DNA from: an uncultured Chitinophagaceae bacterium
Lineage (GTDB): Bacteria > Bacteroidota > Bacteroidia > Chitinophagales > Chitinophagaceae
DNA: 64,000 bases
Direction of reading: 5' to 3'
NCBI GenBank assembly: GCA_946885665.1
Contig: CAMPGT010000001.1
Span: 1-64,000 of the forward strand
Shown here: positions 8,453-17,769 of the stretch, in pieces
How the letters are laid out: every line of letters starts with the position of its first letter
How positions within the stretch are numbered: position 1 is the stretch's first letter
The notes under the pieces: model-generated
Told to the model about the DNA's origin: nothing
Databases searched by the model: none
The model's input: the letters and a program-made list of their open reading frames with translations, nothing else
Made by a program: the position numbers and the translations under genes

Positions 8453-9730
8453 ATGAACCTTTTACTATTAGGCAGCGGTGGCAGAGAGCATGCGATAGCA
8501 TGGAAAATCACGAAAAGCCCCCTGTGCAAAAAACTATTCATTGCCCCGGGAAACGCAGGCACCGCACAATGCGGCACCAACGTCGAGATGAACGTCACCG
8601 ACTTTGACGCCATCAAAAAGTTTTGCGTCAACCAGGAGATCGACATGGTGATCGTAGGACCCGAAGAACCGCTGGTAAAAGGAATCGCCGACGTTTTTCT
8701 CGCCGACAATACAGTGAATCACATTCCCGTCATCGGACCCTCCGCCGAAGGCGCACAACTCGAAGGCAGCAAGTCGTTCGCCAAGCAATTCATGGAGCGC
8801 CATAACATCCCCACGGCAACCTACCGCGAATTCGACACCGATAATTTTAGTGAAGGCATTCCTTACCTGCAGGCCCATCCGCTGCCCATCGTGCTCAAAG
8901 CCGACGGTCTCGCAGCCGGCAAGGGAGTAATGATCTGCCAGTCGTACGTTGAAGCGATGAGCGAATACGAACTAATGATCAACCAAAGCAAATTCGGCGA
9001 GGCAAGCCGGAAAGTGGTGGTCGAAGAGTTTCTTGATGGCATCGAGATGAGCGTTTTCGTGCTCACCGACGGCAATAACCATATCGTACTTCCCGCAGCT
9101 AAAGATTACAAGCGGGTGAATGAAGGCGACAAAGGACCGAATACCGGTGGCATGGGCGCCATCAGCCCCGTGCCATTTGCCGACGACGGATTCATGAAGA
9201 AGGTGAACGACAGGATCATCATCCCAACGGTCGAAGGGTTGAAGAAAGACAGGATAGACTACAAGGGTTTCATCTTCATCGGGATCATCAAGGTGAAAGA
9301 TGAGCCAATGGTGATCGAATATAACTGCCGCCTGGGCGATCCCGAAACAGAGGTAGTGCTGCCGAGGCTCAGGAACGATCTGGTGGAGCTGTTCGTAGCC
9401 ACCGCCAACCAGAAGCTTTCAGATACCAGCGTAGACGAGGATCCGCGCGTTGCCTGCACGGTGGTGGCGGTAAGCGGCGGTTACCCGGGAACATACGAAA
9501 AGGGATTTCCGATATCCGGGCTCGACTTCAGGGTGCCGGGAACCCAGATCTTTCATGCGGGCACAACCGAGAAGGAGGGGCAGACGGTCACGAGCGGAGG
9601 GCGCGTGCTGTGCGTGACCTCATTTGGCGAATCCATAGAAGAAGCATCCGAGAGTGCAGTCGAAGTGATGGGCGAAATTGACTTCGACGGCATGTACTAT
9701 CGTCGCGACATTGGCTATGAATTCAAGTAA
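8453..9730 (+). CDS. purD: Phosphoribosylamine-glycine ligase
   Basis: GAR synthetase, second step of purine synthesis: phosphoribosylamine + glycine + ATP to GAR. 425 residues, normal length, ATP-grasp fold. Visible are the N-terminal MNLLLLGSGGREHAIAWK, VGPEEPLVKGI, the SKSFAKQFMERHNIPTA helix, ADGLAAGKGV (ATP binding), GPNTGGMGA, and the C-terminal IEYNCRLGDPETEVVLPRL signature. The ATG at 8453 fits the conserved N-terminus exactly. Monocistronic, without other pur genes nearby; divergent from the POT-OPT operon. Confidence 0.98.
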   Translation: MNLLLLGSGGREHAIAWKITKSPLCKKLFIAPGNAGTAQCGTNVEMNVTDFDAIKKFCVNQEIDMVIVGPEEPLVKGIADVFLADNTVNHIPVIGPSAEGAQLEGSKSFAKQFMERHNIPTATYREFDTDNFSEGIPYLQAHPLPIVLKADGLAAGKGVMICQSYVEAMSEYELMINQSKFGEASRKVVVEEFLDGIEMSVFVLTDGNNHIVLPAAKDYKRVNEGDKGPNTGGMGAISPVPFADDGFMKKVNDRIIIPTVEGLKKDRIDYKGFIFIGIIKVKDEPMVIEYNCRLGDPETEVVLPRLRNDLVELFVATANQKLSDTSVDEDPRVACTVVAVSGGYPGTYEKGFPISGLDFRVPGTQIFHAGTTEKEGQTVTSGGRVLCVTSFGESIEEASESAVEVMGEIDFDGMYYRRDIGYEFK

Positions 9731-9806
9731 AGAAAATCAAGGTTTCAGAGGGTTTAAAATAATAAAAGGAAGCATTTCTAGTTTATATTGAAAGTCATAG
9801 GTTTAC

Positions 9807-9838
9807 TTTGCTAGTTCGGATTATTTCCGGCAATTTTG
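9807..9838 (+). promoter_or_regulatory. Promoter of the mre-mrd operon
   Basis: TTTG at 9807-9810 and CAATTTTG at 9831-9838, separated by 20 bp. This fits the Bacteroidota -33/-7 layout with one mismatch in the -7 element. The mreB ATG lies 40 bp downstream. Confidence 0.6.
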
Positions 9839-9877
9839 CAGGCGTTAAGCCTTTTTTTAAAATCTGACCTTGATAAA

Positions 9878-10903
9878 ATGGGATTATTCAATTTTCTAAC
9901 ACAGGAAATCGCGATGGATCTGGGTACCGCGAATACCCTTATCATTCATAATGAAGAGATTGTTGTTAACGAACCAAGTATTGTAGCCCTGGATAGAAAC
10001 AATCCCAAAACAGTGCTCGCCGTAGGAAAAAGGGCGCTGATGATGCACGAAAAAACACACGAAAGCATAAGGACGGTCAGACCATTGAAAGACGGCGTAA
10101 TTGCCGACTTCAATGCAGCCGAGCTCATGATCAGGGAGATGATCAAAATGATCTACCCTAAAAAACCATTGTTCCCGCCGAGCTGGAGGATGATGATCTG
10201 CATTCCCAGCAGCATTACAGAGGTGGAGAAAAGAGCGGTGCGCGACAGTGCCGAACAGGCCGGCGCAAAAGAAGTTTACCTGCTCCATGAACCCATGGCA
10301 GCAGCGCTGGGTATCGGCATCGACGTTGAGGAACCCGTCGGGAACATGATCATCGACATCGGCGGCGGAACAACGGGCATAACAGTGATCGCCCTCGCAG
10401 GTATCGTATGCGACCAGTCGATACGCATTGCCGGCGATGAGTTCACTGCCGACATCATGGAAGCATTGAGAAGATATCACAGCCTGCTGATCGGTGAGAG
10501 AACGGCAGAACAAATAAAGATAAATATCGGGGCGGCGATGAAGGACCTTGAAACGGCTCCCGAAGATATGCCGGTAAACGGCCGCGACCTGGTGACGGGT
10601 ATTCCCAAGCAAATCATGGTAAGCTACCAGGAAGTTGCGGAGGCGCTCGACAAAAGCATCTTCAAGATTGAAGAAGCCATTTTAAAGGCATTGGAAATGA
10701 CACCTCCCGAACTGGCAGGTGATATTTACCGCAGGGGACTTTACCTTACAGGAGGTGGCGCCCTGCTGCGCGGACTGGACAAACGATTGAGTCAAAAAAT
10801 AAAACTTCCTGTTCATGTGGCCGACGATCCGCTGAAAAGCGTTGTGCGTGGAACAGGGCTTGCCCTCAAGCATTATGACCGTTATCCGTTTGTGATGCGG
10901 TAA
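9878..10903 (+). CDS. mreB: Rod shape-determining protein MreB
   Basis: Bacterial actin that forms membrane-bound filaments and directs the elongasome. 341 residues from the ATG at 9878; an upstream TTG at 9836 falls in the promoter and is rejected. The actin-fold motifs are in place: phosphate-1 EIAMDLGTANTLI, connect-1 GVIADFNAAELMI, phosphate-2 MIIDIGGGTTGI, the EPMAAALGIG segment and the adenosine motif LYLTGGGALLRGLD. First gene of a five-gene cell-elongation operon with mreC, mreD, mrdA and rodA. Confidence 0.98.
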   Translation: MGLFNFLTQEIAMDLGTANTLIIHNEEIVVNEPSIVALDRNNPKTVLAVGKRALMMHEKTHESIRTVRPLKDGVIADFNAAELMIREMIKMIYPKKPLFPPSWRMMICIPSSITEVEKRAVRDSAEQAGAKEVYLLHEPMAAALGIGIDVEEPVGNMIIDIGGGTTGITVIALAGIVCDQSIRIAGDEFTADIMEALRRYHSLLIGERTAEQIKINIGAAMKDLETAPEDMPVNGRDLVTGIPKQIMVSYQEVAEALDKSIFKIEEAILKALEMTPPELAGDIYRRGLYLTGGGALLRGLDKRLSQKIKLPVHVADDPLKSVVRGTGLALKHYDRYPFVMR

Positions 10904-10930
10904 TGCTTACATTCAAAACACTCAACCACT

Positions 10931-11782
10931 GTGCGTAATATATTTCTCTTCATCAGAAGGTATTTCAATTTTCTCTTCTTCCTGGTGTTGCAGATCATTG
11001 CCCTTTCCTTCCTGGTGAGGTACAACAAGTTTCATGAAGCGGCATTCATGGGCGTTGCCAACGAACTGACGGGACGTGTCAGCTCCAAATACAGCAACGT
11101 TCAGTATTATTTCCATCTTAAAAAAACAAACGAAGCGCTGGCGGCACAAAACGAACAACTGCTCAATGAGCTGCGCTCAAATTACCAGGGGGCAGATTCT
11201 CTTAGTCAAATCGTTGTCGATACCGCAAACAAAGACACGCTCGGCGCATACCGCAGATACGTTTGGCGCAGTGCGCGGGTGGTCAACAATTCGGTGGGCC
11301 TTCAGAATAACTATATCACCATACACCGCGGCGAGAAGCAAGGCGTCAGACAAGACATGGGCGTAGTGAGCGCAAACGGTATCGTGGGTATGGTGGTGAA
11401 CACCAGCGAAAACTTTGCAGTAGTCATGTCGATGCTCAACAGGCAAAGCAGTGTGAGCGCAAAGCTGAAGAATTCACGGGAGGTGGGAAAAGTGCAGTGG
11501 GATGGCAAGTCGCCGAACTATCTGACGATGATCAACATACCGAAAAACATTCGTGTGGTGCAGGGTGATTCAATTGTAACAAGCGGTTATTCACTGAGCT
11601 TTCCGCCAGACATCCTGATAGGAACCGTGAGCAATGTTGTAGATGATAGATCGAGTAATTTTTATACGCTCATTATAAAACCCGCCACTAACTTTTACAA
11701 CCTTGAGTACGTCACCGTAGTGGACAACCTTCAGAAAGACGAGCAGCGAAAACTCGAGGACGCAACAAGAAAGAATCAATGA
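10931..11782 (+). CDS. mreC: Rod shape-determining protein MreC
   Basis: Elongasome scaffold anchored by one N-terminal membrane helix (about residues 10-30), with a coiled coil (about 50-80) and a periplasmic beta-rich domain that binds PBP2. 283 residues. GIVGMVVNTSENFAVVMSMLNRQ is typical of the MreC core, as is the later VQGDSIVTSGYSLSFPPDILIGTV. The start is GTG at 10931; no in-frame ATG is available. The C-terminus overlaps mreD by 4 bp (ATGA), so the two are translationally coupled. Confidence 0.94.
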   Translation: MRNIFLFIRRYFNFLFFLVLQIIALSFLVRYNKFHEAAFMGVANELTGRVSSKYSNVQYYFHLKKTNEALAAQNEQLLNELRSNYQGADSLSQIVVDTANKDTLGAYRRYVWRSARVVNNSVGLQNNYITIHRGEKQGVRQDMGVVSANGIVGMVVNTSENFAVVMSMLNRQSSVSAKLKNSREVGKVQWDGKSPNYLTMINIPKNIRVVQGDSIVTSGYSLSFPPDILIGTVSNVVDDRSSNFYTLIIKPATNFYNLEYVTVVDNLQKDEQRKLEDATRKNQ

Positions 11783-12312
11783 GCAAGCTGGTGAAAAATA
11801 TTATCCGTTTTGTGCTGTTCATTTTTGTGCAGGTGTTCGTGCTTTTCCAGGTAACGCCTCTTCACCAGTTCATCGTTCCTTACCTGTATTTCCTCTATAT
11901 TTTGTGGTTGCCCTTCAATACGCCGAGGATCTCGCTCACTTTTGTGGGCTTCTTCTTCGGATTGTCGCTCGACTATTTCACCAAAACACCCGGGTTGCAT
12001 GCGGCGCCATGTGCACTGATCGCCTATGTGCGACCCTTTCTTGTCAATATCCTGATACGGCAGGAAGGCGCTGAGCAAAACTACGCGTCGCCATCGGTCA
12101 CCAGCATGGGACTGGCACCTTACGCCACTTATGTGTTTATTTTAACTTTGATTCACAACGGATATCTTGTATTTTTAGAATGGCTGCAGTTTGGATCGTT
12201 TATTTATTTCGTAGGAAAGGTTTTAGCGAGCACCGGAGTCAGTCTGCTACTTATCTTTGTAACAGAAATTCTTTTTTTCAGAAAGGAAAAATTCCGGACC
12301 AACACAGCTTAA
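11779..12312 (+). CDS. mreD: Rod shape-determining protein MreD
   Basis: A 177-residue inner-membrane protein with about five hydrophobic helices, placed by context and by the SLDYFTKTPGLHAAPCALIAYVRP segment, which resembles the conserved MreD loop (xDxxxxxPLGxxxL). It is a membrane partner of MreC and MreB. The start codon overlaps the mreC stop. Sequence conservation in MreD is weak, so operon position carries much of the call. Confidence 0.9.
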   Translation: MSKLVKNIIRFVLFIFVQVFVLFQVTPLHQFIVPYLYFLYILWLPFNTPRISLTFVGFFFGLSLDYFTKTPGLHAAPCALIAYVRPFLVNILIRQEGAEQNYASPSVTSMGLAPYATYVFILTLIHNGYLVFLEWLQFGSFIYFVGKVLASTGVSLLLIFVTEILFFRKEKFRTNTA

Positions 12313-12325
12313 TTCCCAAGATCCC

Positions 12326-14464
12326 ATGTCCGTTTTCAACCAGTCCAGAAGTACCATTATTCGCCTGATCTTTCTCGGAGTTTTTTTCATCATCATACTG
12401 CAGTTGTTCAACCTCCAGATATTGTCGGGGAAATACAAGCAGTTGGCGATGAACAACGCCGTCTTCAAGAAAGTGGTGTACCCCTACCGCGGTATCATCT
12501 ACGACAGGAATGGGAAGGCAATACTCAACAACACGATCATGTACGACCTGGTGGTAACACCGGTCGAAGTGAAAAATATCGATACGGCAAGTCTTTGTTT
12601 TCTGCTGCAAATCACTCCCGAAGAATTTACGGAGCGCATGCTGGAGGCGCGCATCAAGAATGGCAGGTACCGCCCGTCAATTTTCGAAGACCTGCTGCCG
12701 CCGGACATATACGCGAGAATAGACGAAAACATCTGGAAATTTCCGGGCTTCGCACTCGTAGAACGGCCGGTGAGGGTTTACCCTTTCAATGCCGCAGCGC
12801 ACATCATGGGATATGTAGGCGAGGCGGATTCCAACATTATCAAAAGGTCGCACGGGTTTTACCAGATGGGCGACTACGTGGGTCGAAGCGGGCTCGAGGC
12901 GTATTACGAAAGTGTGCTCATGGGGCAGCGGGGTATTCAAAATCTCATTAAAGACAACCGGAACAGGCTGGTGGGCAGCTACGAAAACGGCATCTATGAT
13001 ACGCCGGCAGTAGCGGGCAGGAGCCTGAGTACATATATAGATATAGAAGTGCAGCAGCTTGCCGAAAAGCTCATGAACGGAAAGGTAGGCGCAGCCGTGG
13101 CAATCGATCCGCAAACGGGAGGAATCATTGCGATGGCCTCCGGCCCCAGTTACAATCCGAACGACCTTACAGGTCCCAACAAGCAAAAGAATTATTCGCA
13201 CCTCGTGCTGGATGTGGCGGGTCCGCTCCTCAACCGTGCTGTGCAGGGCAATTATGAACCCGGCTCCACATTCAAACCGCTTGGCGCACTCATAGCGCTC
13301 GATGAGGGTATCATCACGGCTTCATATGGCTATCCCTGCAACGGGGCCTACCATGGTTGCAGCCGCGCGGTAAGGTGCACACACAATAGTCCCGGTCACG
13401 CCGCCAACCTGCGCCTGGGCATTGCGAATTCCTGCAACTCATATTTTTCGCATATCTATCGCTTAACGGTGGATAATCCGCGTTTCGGTTCAACCAGAAA
13501 AGGATACGAACATTGGAAAGAATACCTGAACGCATTTGGTCTTGGTACAAGGATAGGCGTGGATATACCGGGCGAGGACCGCGGCCTGGTGCCCGACACA
13601 AGCGTGTACAACAGGGTATACCGCAATTCATGGAACTCGTGTACTAACGTAACGCTCGGCATCGGACAGGATATGATGCAGGCAACGCCGCTCCAGTTGG
13701 CTAACGCCATGTGCATTATCGCCAATAAAGGATATTATTACCTGCCGCATTTTGTAAAGAACATTTCTGATGCACAAAAGTCGGATACCCTGTTGAACAG
13801 GTTTAAGGTAAAGCATGAGGTGCTCACGCGCATATCGGATCAGGACTATGAGGATGTCATGAGCGGCATGCAGGATGTGGTGGATCATGGAACCGCCAGG
13901 CTGGCGATGATACCCGGTATAAACATCTGCGCCAAAACCGGAACGGCTGAGAAATACAGGATCATTGACCGGAAAAGGGTAAAGCTGAAGGATAATTCCA
14001 TCTTCGTTTGCTTTGCGCCAAGAGAAAATCCGAAAATTGCCGTTGCGGTAATCGTCGAAAATGCAGGATTCGGATCCACCTGGGCCGCGCCGATTGCTTC
14101 GCTGATGATGGAAAAATACCTGAACGATACACTGAGGCCGGAACGAGTGAAGGAGATAGACAGGATATCGAAGGCGAACCTTATGCCGGGGTACCTGACG
14201 AGGTTGCAATACATTGAAGATTCAACGAGGGCGTTCAAGTGGTTCGAACTCACCAAAGACAGCGACTACATCAAAAAATATCTCGATAAAAGTCTTCGTG
14301 TAGAACCCTACCAGGATCCATCTGTTAAGAAAACAGTGTCTGCACCCGTTCCGCACAGGCAACCGGCAAAAAAACCGGGCAGTGACAACTCCGGGGAATT
14401 CACTTACATCAACCATTCTCCGTTGATCACAAGGCACAAAGACATTAAAATGACTTCTGCATGA
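12326..14464 (+). CDS. mrdA: Penicillin-binding protein 2 (elongasome transpeptidase)
   Basis: Class B PBP cross-linking peptidoglycan during side-wall growth. 712 residues: one N-terminal membrane helix (about 10-30), a pedestal domain with YRGIIYDRNGKAI and VERPVRVYPF, then the transpeptidase domain. Catalytic motifs: Ser314 in EPGSTFKP (SxxK), Ser369-Cys-Asn371 (SxN), and KTGT in ICAKTGTAEK. A low-complexity tail of about 70 residues after the domain is rich in Pro and Lys. Overlaps rodA by 4 bp (ATGA), as expected for its glycosyltransferase partner. Confidence 0.97.
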   Translation: MSVFNQSRSTIIRLIFLGVFFIIILQLFNLQILSGKYKQLAMNNAVFKKVVYPYRGIIYDRNGKAILNNTIMYDLVVTPVEVKNIDTASLCFLLQITPEEFTERMLEARIKNGRYRPSIFEDLLPPDIYARIDENIWKFPGFALVERPVRVYPFNAAAHIMGYVGEADSNIIKRSHGFYQMGDYVGRSGLEAYYESVLMGQRGIQNLIKDNRNRLVGSYENGIYDTPAVAGRSLSTYIDIEVQQLAEKLMNGKVGAAVAIDPQTGGIIAMASGPSYNPNDLTGPNKQKNYSHLVLDVAGPLLNRAVQGNYEPGSTFKPLGALIALDEGIITASYGYPCNGAYHGCSRAVRCTHNSPGHAANLRLGIANSCNSYFSHIYRLTVDNPRFGSTRKGYEHWKEYLNAFGLGTRIGVDIPGEDRGLVPDTSVYNRVYRNSWNSCTNVTLGIGQDMMQATPLQLANAMCIIANKGYYYLPHFVKNISDAQKSDTLLNRFKVKHEVLTRISDQDYEDVMSGMQDVVDHGTARLAMIPGINICAKTGTAEKYRIIDRKRVKLKDNSIFVCFAPRENPKIAVAVIVENAGFGSTWAAPIASLMMEKYLNDTLRPERVKEIDRISKANLMPGYLTRLQYIEDSTRAFKWFELTKDSDYIKKYLDKSLRVEPYQDPSVKKTVSAPVPHRQPAKKPGSDNSGEFTYINHSPLITRHKDIKMTSA

Positions 14465-15795
14465 ACCAGCGCAACGCTTCTATTTCAAAGGGTGCCGACT
14501 GGATCATGATCTGGTTATACATTGCGCTTGTTACGGTGGGTATACTCAGCATTTTTTCGGTGACGTACCGTGAAGGTGAAAATGTACTCGACGGTTTTAT
14601 CAAGATGCGCACCGACTATGGGAAGCAATTCTTGTTTTTCATCATCTCGCTCGTCATCGGCTTGTTTATCCTGCTCACCGACAGTAAATTTTTCACCGCC
14701 ACGGCCAACATCGGCTATGCTTTCGGCATCTTCATGCTGCTGCTCGTCTTCCCTTTTCATACTGAAGTGAAGGGCACGGAATCCATCATACGTTTCGGCA
14801 GCTTCAACTTTCAACCGGCCGATGTTTGTAAAATATTCGTGGCGCTCGCGCTGGCAAAATACCTGTCAAGGGTGGAAACCGATTTTGCGAGGCCGCGTTC
14901 GCAGCTCATCGCTTCGGGAATAGTACTGCTGCCGGCCCTGCTGGCCATTGCGCAGAAGGAAACCGGCCTGGCATTGGTATTCTTTGCATTTTTCCTGGTG
15001 ATGTTCAGGGAGGGCCTGCCCGCTGTTTACCTGGTGGTGGGTTTTTCTTTTGCTGCACTTGTTGTGGCCACCCTGATCGTTGAGAAAAACACGCTGGCGC
15101 TGACGCTTACAGCAATCGCCGGCCTCGCCGTTTTCTTGCAGCGCAAGCAGGTGAGAAAACGCAGGCAACGGCTGGTTACCATCCTCCTCATTTGGCTCGT
15201 TTGCGTGGGCGTGCAACGCTTTGCCGTTCCCTTTCTGTTCACCCATGTGTTGCAAAAGCACCAGGTAGAGCGAATATTTTCACTGATAGGAAGAGAAAAT
15301 CCCTACGCGGCCATCAACCTGGTGGAAGGCGAGGAATCGGCTCCCCGCTCGAGGGATACCGATTATAATGTACGGCAGAGCAAGATCGCGATAGGCAGTG
15401 GTGGCTTAGCCGGGCGTGGTTTCCTGAAGGGCACGCAAACCCGTTTCGACTTTGTGCCCGAGCAGCGTACCGATTTCATTTTCTGCACCATCGGCGAAGG
15501 CTTTGGCTTTATCGGCAGCTTTATCTTTCTTTCGCTTTATCTTATTTTATTGTTGCGGATAGTGAGTGTTGCCGAACGGCAGCGAAGCGTATTCAGCCGT
15601 TGCTACGCTTACGGGGTGGCGTCGGTCTTCTTCTTTCATATCGCTATCAACATCTGCATGACGATTGGGCTCGCGCCGGTCATCGGCATCCCCCTTCCAT
15701 TCATCAGCTATGGCGGCACATCGCTGGTCACCTTTTCGATCATGCTGGCCATCCTCATACGGCTGGATGCCGACAGGCAAATGGTGCTTAGGTAG
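14461..15795 (+). CDS. rodA: Rod shape-determining protein RodA (SEDS glycosyltransferase)
   Basis: SEDS-family peptidoglycan polymerase working with PBP2. 444 residues with about ten membrane helices, longer than the E. coli protein because of a segment between about residues 190 and 270. Conserved parts include GSFNFQPADVCKIFVALALAKYLSR, IGSGGLAGRGFLKGTQT, FVPEQRTDFIFCTIGEGFGF (with the expected Asp) and the C-terminal GIPLPFISYGGTS signature. Last gene of the mre operon; the transketolase half follows after 41 bp. Confidence 0.97.
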   Translation: MNQRNASISKGADWIMIWLYIALVTVGILSIFSVTYREGENVLDGFIKMRTDYGKQFLFFIISLVIGLFILLTDSKFFTATANIGYAFGIFMLLLVFPFHTEVKGTESIIRFGSFNFQPADVCKIFVALALAKYLSRVETDFARPRSQLIASGIVLLPALLAIAQKETGLALVFFAFFLVMFREGLPAVYLVVGFSFAALVVATLIVEKNTLALTLTAIAGLAVFLQRKQVRKRRQRLVTILLIWLVCVGVQRFAVPFLFTHVLQKHQVERIFSLIGRENPYAAINLVEGEESAPRSRDTDYNVRQSKIAIGSGGLAGRGFLKGTQTRFDFVPEQRTDFIFCTIGEGFGFIGSFIFLSLYLILLLRIVSVAERQRSVFSRCYAYGVASVFFFHIAINICMTIGLAPVIGIPLPFISYGGTSLVTFSIMLAILIRLDADRQMVLR

Positions 15796-15836
15796 TTGGT
15801 CAAAATTCACTTTCTTTGCAGCACCAAAAAACACCC

Positions 15837-16796
15837 ATGTTAAAAGATATTCAGTCCACAGGCCAGAAAGACACCCGCAGCGGTTTTGGTGACGGCATTG
15901 TTGAAGCGGCAAGAAAAAATTCGAATATTGTTGCGCTGACGGCCGACCTCGCCGGATCCATGAAACTCAACCAGTTCATCAAGGAATTTCCGGAAAGATA
16001 TTTCCAGGTAGGTATTGCCGAAGCCAACATGATCGGCATTGCCGCCGGACTTACCATCGGTGGAAAAATTCCTTTCACCACCACCTTTGCCAACTTCTCA
16101 ACGGGCCGCGTGTACGACCAGATCCGGCAGTCTGTTGCGTATTCAGGAAAAAACGTAAAGATATGCGCCTCTCACGCCGGGGTCACCCTCGGGGAAGATG
16201 GCGCCACGCACCAGATTCTCGAAGATATCGGCATGATGAAAATGCTGCCGGGCATGACCGTGGTGGTGCCGTGCGATTATAACCAGACAAAACTCGCCAC
16301 CCTTGCAGTGGCCGATTACAAGGGGCCCGTTTACCTGCGTTTCGGCAGACCCAGTTGGCCGATTTTTACATCAGCAACCGAGCCATTCGTTATTGGGAAG
16401 GCGCAGAAATTTTCAGAAGGAAAAGATGTGTCCATTTTCGCTTGCGGCCACATGGTGTGGAAGGCGATAGAGGCAGGAAAGATTTTGGAAGAAAAGGGAA
16501 TACAGGCAGAAATCATCAACATACATACCATTAAGCCGCTCGATAGCGAAGCGATAATTGCCTCGATAAGAAAAACGAAATGTGCGGTTACTGTGGAGGA
16601 GCATAATATCCTCGGCGGTTTGGGCGATTCAGTGGCTCACGTGGCCGGCGCGTCTTTTCCCATACCTATCGAATACGTGGGTACGAAAGATACGTTTGGA
16701 GAAAGCGGCACGCCAAACCAACTCCTCGCGAAGTATGGACTCGACACACCTAACATTATTGATGCTGTGGAGAAGGTGATGGCGAGGAAAAGTTAA
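15837..16796 (+). CDS. Transketolase, C-terminal subunit
   Basis: Pyrimidine-binding and C-terminal domains of a split transketolase (pentose phosphate pathway). About 319 residues from the ATG at 15837; the TTG at 15816 is within a TTTCTTTG promoter-like sequence and is rejected. Visible: DLAGSMKLNQF, the cofactor-activating Glu in YFQVGIAEANMIGIAAGL, FANFSTGRVYDQIR, HAGVTLGEDGATHQ, and the C-terminal domain with TVEEHNILGGLGDSVAHV. The partner half, with the ThDP diphosphate motif, is at 47309-48139 on the other strand, about 30.5 kb away. The stop codon lies inside a heptamer array. Confidence 0.95.
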   Translation: MLKDIQSTGQKDTRSGFGDGIVEAARKNSNIVALTADLAGSMKLNQFIKEFPERYFQVGIAEANMIGIAAGLTIGGKIPFTTTFANFSTGRVYDQIRQSVAYSGKNVKICASHAGVTLGEDGATHQILEDIGMMKMLPGMTVVVPCDYNQTKLATLAVADYKGPVYLRFGRPSWPIFTSATEPFVIGKAQKFSEGKDVSIFACGHMVWKAIEAGKILEEKGIQAEIINIHTIKPLDSEAIIASIRKTKCAVTVEEHNILGGLGDSVAHVAGASFPIPIEYVGTKDTFGESGTPNQLLAKYGLDTPNIIDAVEKVMARKS

Positions 16797-16917
16797 AAGT
16801 TAAAACCATTGTCGATTGTCGATTGTCCACCCCCGGTGCTTCGCGCCACCCCCGCCAGCGGGGGATACTCTCCCGTTTGCCGTCTCCCGTCTCCCGTTTG
16901 CCTATTGCCTATTCACC
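16788..16917. repeat. Composite heptamer array with hairpin core, site 4
   Basis: Left array 16788-16829: AAAAGTT, AAAAGTT, AAAACCA, TTGTCGA, TTGTCGA, TTGTCCA. Core at 16825-16864. Right array 16869-16917: TCTCCCG, TTTGCCG, TCTCCCG, TCTCCCG, TTTGCCT, ATTGCCT, ATTCACC. It contains the stop codon of the transketolase gene at one end and that of the metallo-hydrolase at the other. Confidence 0.88.
16825..16864 (-). repeat. 40-bp GC-rich hairpin core, copy 3 (inverted)
   Basis: Reverse complement of the 1867-1906 core with two differences by eye. Lies between convergent gene ends, flanked by heptamer arrays on both sides. Confidence 0.85.
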
Positions 16918-17645
16918 ACTGCCGACTTGATATCATGATAAAATAAAAACGTCCAGTGCTCCCTGGTGCCCTGGTCCCACCATTGGCGACGAAGCTCCAT
17001 GCATTTTTTCCCGTCGTAATCGTATTTCGCCATGTAGCGGCTCTTCATCTGTCCGTATTGCGGCGCATCATCGCCACCAAAGAAAATTGTTTTTCCTTCG
17101 ACAACAATGCGGAACACCTGGTGGAATTTGCTGTGGGCCGACGTGAGCTCATAGTGGATGTAATTATCTATAGTGCCATTGCCGTTGAGCAGCTCTACCT
17201 GCGGTGAGCCATCAAGACAGTATAAATCTTCCTTAATATAAGAAGCTGTTGTGTCGGCGAGTGCAGAGGCGAGCTCCTGCTGCTGGATGTAGTATTTTGC
17301 CGACGGAAAACTCAGCTTTGTATTGCCCGCCTCATCTGTGCAGCAAACGCCGCCCGAATGATCCTTGTGCAGGTGGCTCATTAATACCTTTGTAACTTCT
17401 GATGGGTTGATGCCATTGTCCATCAGGTTTTGGTGTATCTGCAAAACATTCCTGTCGTTGGTAAAGCCGAGGCCGGCATCCAGCAACAGGATATCGTTGT
17501 CTGTGATGATCAGGAATGGCTGTACCTCAACGAGCAGGCTGCCTGTTGATCTTTCCCGGATGTCGTCTTTATTTTCATCGAAAGGAACAAAAACCTTTGT
17601 CTTATCTATCGTAAAGGAACCTTCGCTCAGCGGGATGATTTTCAT
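16902..17645 (-). CDS. Metallo-beta-lactamase-fold hydrolase
   Basis: A 247-residue cytosolic protein of the metallo-beta-lactamase superfamily. The zinc motif HxHxDH is present as His91, His93, Asp95, His96 in SHLHKDHSGG. LLDAGLGF precedes it as in lactonase-like members; the later His in TSAHSKFH and the FFGGDDAPQYG segment supply likely remaining ligands. The substrate cannot be named: related proteins include acyl-homoserine lactonases and other hydrolases. The last residues (VVNRQ) and the TAG stop are contributed by a heptamer repeat, suggesting the original C-terminus was altered. No signal peptide. Confidence 0.88.
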   Translation of the reverse strand: MKIIPLSEGSFTIDKTKVFVPFDENKDDIRERSTGSLLVEVQPFLIITDNDILLLDAGLGFTNDRNVLQIHQNLMDNGINPSEVTKVLMSHLHKDHSGGVCCTDEAGNTKLSFPSAKYYIQQQELASALADTTASYIKEDLYCLDGSPQVELLNGNGTIDNYIHYELTSAHSKFHQVFRIVVEGKTIFFGGDDAPQYGQMKSRYMAKYDYDGKKCMELRRQWWDQGTREHWTFLFYHDIKSAVVNRQ

Positions 17646-17671
17646 TTTTTAACATGGGTTAGTTAATGGGT

Positions 17672-17769
17672 AAACGGGAGACGGCAAACGGCAAACGGGA
17701 GAGGAGAGAGGGTTTTCAGTTTTCAGTTTTAACTTTTAAGTTTTAACCGAAGGGCAATTGTCAATTCAA
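17672..17769. repeat. Heptamer tandem array, site 5 (14 units)
   Basis: Fourteen consecutive 7-bp frames, including AAACGGG, AGACGGC, AAACGGC, AAACGGG, then TTTCAGT twice, TTTAACT, TTTAAGT, TTTAACC, and finally AATTGTC, AATTCAA. The sequence class changes from G-rich to T-rich but the register does not. It reaches into the 3' end of galE, whose stop codon it contains. Confidence 0.85.

Noticed and set aside
9836..9877. N-terminal extension of MreB from a TTG at 9836
   Set aside because: The TTG is inside the -7 promoter element and the extension has no counterpart in the family; ATG at 9878 gives the normal N-terminus.
17672..17769. CRISPR-like or satellite array
   Set aside because: Repeat period is 7 bp without unique spacers, no cas genes are nearby, and units are degenerate.
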